A stretch of DNA of 6,023 nt from an uncultured Porphyromonas sp. (GTDB taxonomy: Bacteria > Bacteroidota > Bacteroidia > Bacteroidales > Porphyromonadaceae), in NCBI GenBank assembly GCA_943912835.1, contig CALTVJ010000085.1:1-6023 (forward strand), read 5' to 3'. The position numbers and the translations under genes were made by a program. The notes under the pieces were generated by a model. It was not told the DNA's origin, ran no database searches, and worked only from the letters and a program-made list of their open reading frames with translations. Shown piece after piece: positions 4,465-6,023 of the stretch; the first letter of the stretch is position 1, and the number at the start of each line of letters is the position of its first letter.

Positions 4465-5661
4465 CTATCGGCGACGCAAATGAAGCTGTCTGTAATAAAC
4501 CCCAATTGTTGTCACAAAATACACCCCAGCTTGAATCCACAAGGCTGTATACTCTTTCGCCACTTGGCTCAAGTCGGCACCCATCGTATTCATCTTGACA
4601 AAGCCATTGATGCCAAAGGTAGAGGGGAAAAGATAAGATACCCAACGCCAAAATGGTGCTATCGCAGCTCCTGGCCATGAGATACCAGAGATGAAGAGCA
4701 AAGGCACCGAAGTGAAAACGAAGAGCAGCATACAAGCCTCACGATTACGCACAAAGGCAGACATCGTCATGGCAAAGAATACACATGCTAGTAGATAAGG
4801 CAGGACAAAAAATATGAGTTCCTGTGGCACTGCGATCTGAACCAAGTCAAAAATATGAGGGACAATAGCTAATACCCAAATTGAAACGAGGACGTAGACG
4901 AGTAGGTAGCTAAGTGCTCGCCCAAATACAACGCGCAATGTCCCTGAATAATATTCGCTATTTGGCACAAAACTAGCAGAGGCACTTCGCTCTCTTATCG
5001 TTCCCGCCGAGAGTCCGACTCCAAGCAATAAAGTTTGCTGAATAATCAGGATAAGGACAGCTGGCAAAAGGAAAGATGCAAAGCCTGTCATAGGATTGAA
5101 GATAGGGACATCTTGATAGGTAACAGGATAAGCCGTTAGCTCATCTTGACGCTCCGTGGTATTGCCTTTGCGTTGTATCTTGATTTCGCTATTCATCTCC
5201 AGCGACACATCGGTATTGGCAATCACGATACTCTTATAGTAAAGCAAACCGCTCATATCACAGTAGAGACTAACCGTTGCGGCATCTCCACGAGCGATAC
5301 GTTTTGAGAAATCGTTGGGGATATATACAATGCCATACGCCTTCCCTTCACGTAGCATGCGCTGTGCCTCCCCCATATCTGCGACACGAGCCACTACGGA
5401 TACGTCTGGAGTCGCATCGACACGGCGTACATAGTCTCTACTTAATGCCGAGTGCGAAGCATCAACAACCACCGTAGGGACTTCCCTTACGACTTCTCGG
5501 CTGTATATGTAGCTATACAACAAGGGGTAGAGTAGAGGGACTACGACAAAAAATATCATCACCCCAACATCTCGATAGGTCATCTTTGCCTCATCTATAA
5601 AGATATGAAGCAGGTCGTACCCTACACGCTGTATTTTCTGTAAGAAATTATTAAGACTCAT
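4465..5661 (-). CDS. ABC-2 type exporter permease (complete)
   Basis: An inner-membrane permease of 398 residues with the ABC-2 exporter plan. After a short cytoplasmic N-terminus there is one membrane helix (about 33-53, FFVVVPLLYPLLYSYIYS). A periplasmic domain follows (about 55-190, including VPTVVVDASHSALSRDYVRR and IPNDFSKRIARGD). Five further helices lie near 193-218, 249-270, 282-303, 311-328 and 371-390. ESYYSG-like text before helix 3 (SEYYSGTLRVVFGR, 235-248) and the SGISWPG...YLFPSTFGINGF block (325-354) are typical of the YhhJ/YbhR/YbhS type of permease, which works with an ATP-binding subunit and usually an HlyD-like adaptor to export drugs or other hydrophobic compounds. Neither partner is in the window. 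Its ATG overlaps the stop of the upstream permease in TAATG, so translation is probably coupled. A terminator follows at 4403-4442. The substrate is unknown. Confidence 0.9.
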   Translation of the reverse strand: MSLNNFLQKIQRVGYDLLHIFIDEAKMTYRDVGVMIFFVVVPLLYPLLYSYIYSREVVREVPTVVVDASHSALSRDYVRRVDATPDVSVVARVADMGEAQRMLREGKAYGIVYIPNDFSKRIARGDAATVSLYCDMSGLLYYKSIVIANTDVSLEMNSEIKIQRKGNTTERQDELTAYPVTYQDVPIFNPMTGFASFLLPAVLILIIQQTLLLGVGLSAGTIRERSASASFVPNSEYYSGTLRVVFGRALSYLLVYVLVSIWVLAIVPHIFDLVQIAVPQELIFFVLPYLLACVFFAMTMSAFVRNREACMLLFVFTSVPLLFISGISWPGAAIAPFWRWVSYLFPSTFGINGFVKMNTMGADLSQVAKEYTALWIQAGVYFVTTIGVYYRQLHLRRR

Positions 5662-6023
5662 TAGGGTTGGTATTTATAATTAAGCAATGCTACTTTTAGG
5701 CGTCCGAGGATACACAAGGGGAGGAATATAAACCCGAGTAAAGCCACATAATGCAACCATGTGTACCCCAGAGAATAGCCATGTAAGGCTTGCGCAGAGT
5801 AGATTAAGAAATAATGTCTTAGTGGGAATAAGACGCTAAGGGCTTGTATCACTACGGGCATACCCAGTACAGGGAAAGAGAATCCCGAAATAGATATAGA
5901 CATGACTCCCCACAGAGATGCAAAACTAAGCCCCAAACGAAGTGAAGGAAATAGTCCAATCATCAGTATCCCAAGTGCCTGCGCTGATAGGATTAAGCAG
6001 TATGATGCCAATAGCATCGGCAC
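5661..6023 (-). CDS. ABC-2 type exporter permease, C-terminal part (runs off the right edge)
   Basis: The visible 120 residues are almost wholly hydrophobic and form the last membrane helices of a second ABC-2 permease: about 4-25, 31-52 and 90-108. The segment ISGFSFPVLGMP...LSVLFPLRHYFLIYSAQALHG (45-82) aligns by eye with SGISWPGAAIAP...YLFPSTFGINGFVKMNTMG in the next gene, so the two are paralogues and probably form a heterodimer. The frame continues past the window end; the GTG at 6023 is taken as an internal codon, not a start. The stop TAA (5663-5661) overlaps the next ATG by one base, marking an operon. ATP-binding and adaptor subunits would be expected further upstream, beyond 6023. 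Confidence 0.87.
   Translation of the reverse strand: MPMLLASYCLILSAQALGILMIGLFPSLRLGLSFASLWGVMSISISGFSFPVLGMPVVIQALSVLFPLRHYFLIYSAQALHGYSLGYTWLHYVALLGFIFLPLCILGRLKVALLNYKYQP

Noticed and set aside
4397..4735. 112-codon minus-strand frame at the end of the permease gene, and plus-strand frames at 4480-4680 and 5277-5477
   Set aside because: They are out-of-frame overlaps of the permease gene; the minus-strand one also runs through the strong terminator hairpin.

Overview
The window reads as chromosomal DNA of a Bacteroidales bacterium, plausibly Porphyromonas-like. Several starts are preceded by the phylum's -7 promoter element (TAnnTTTG). The window also holds an OprO/OprP-type porin, a 429-residue MetK and A-rich, Shine-Dalgarno-poor leaders. 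All supported genes lie on the minus strand. The genus is an inference; the phylum call is firmer.

Layout, left to right (the reverse of transcription). The N-terminal 103 codons of a flavodoxin (1-311) run off the left edge, with a promoter and an inverted repeat upstream. A complete outer-membrane porin (445-1701) follows. Next is a short spacer (1702-1851) with two hairpins behind metK and the likely porin promoter. metK, encoding S-adenosylmethionine synthetase, occupies 1852-3141. The 284-base gap 3142-3425 is almost entirely the metK leader. Beyond it is an unrecognised, A+T-rich, acidic soluble protein (3426-4232) with its own likely promoter. A very strong terminator (4403-4442) separates it from two overlapping ABC-2 type exporter permeases (4465-5661, and 5661 to the right edge, incomplete).

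The most interesting part is the metK leader. A near-consensus Bacteroidetes promoter (TTG, 19 bases, TATCTTTG) starts a transcript of about 190 nt. A few bases downstream is a segment with the conserved blocks of a SAM-II riboswitch aptamer: GTGG/CCAC stem, GATTT, CTTGCAA, TGCTAAAA. Just before the metK start is an intrinsic terminator. The extreme 5' end of the leader is perfectly complementary over 9 bases to the left arm of that terminator, and a tandem TTCGCTA repeat is complementary to its right arm. The simplest reading is feedback control: high SAM favours the folded aptamer and the terminator, while low SAM favours antiterminator pairing and metK expression. SAM-II is best known as a translational switch, so coupling to transcription attenuation would be notable. 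This is inferred from sequence only.

The genes appear to be separate transcription units rather than one pathway, except the two permeases, which overlap by one base (TAATG) and should act together. No RNA gene, insertion sequence, CRISPR array or integrase was seen.
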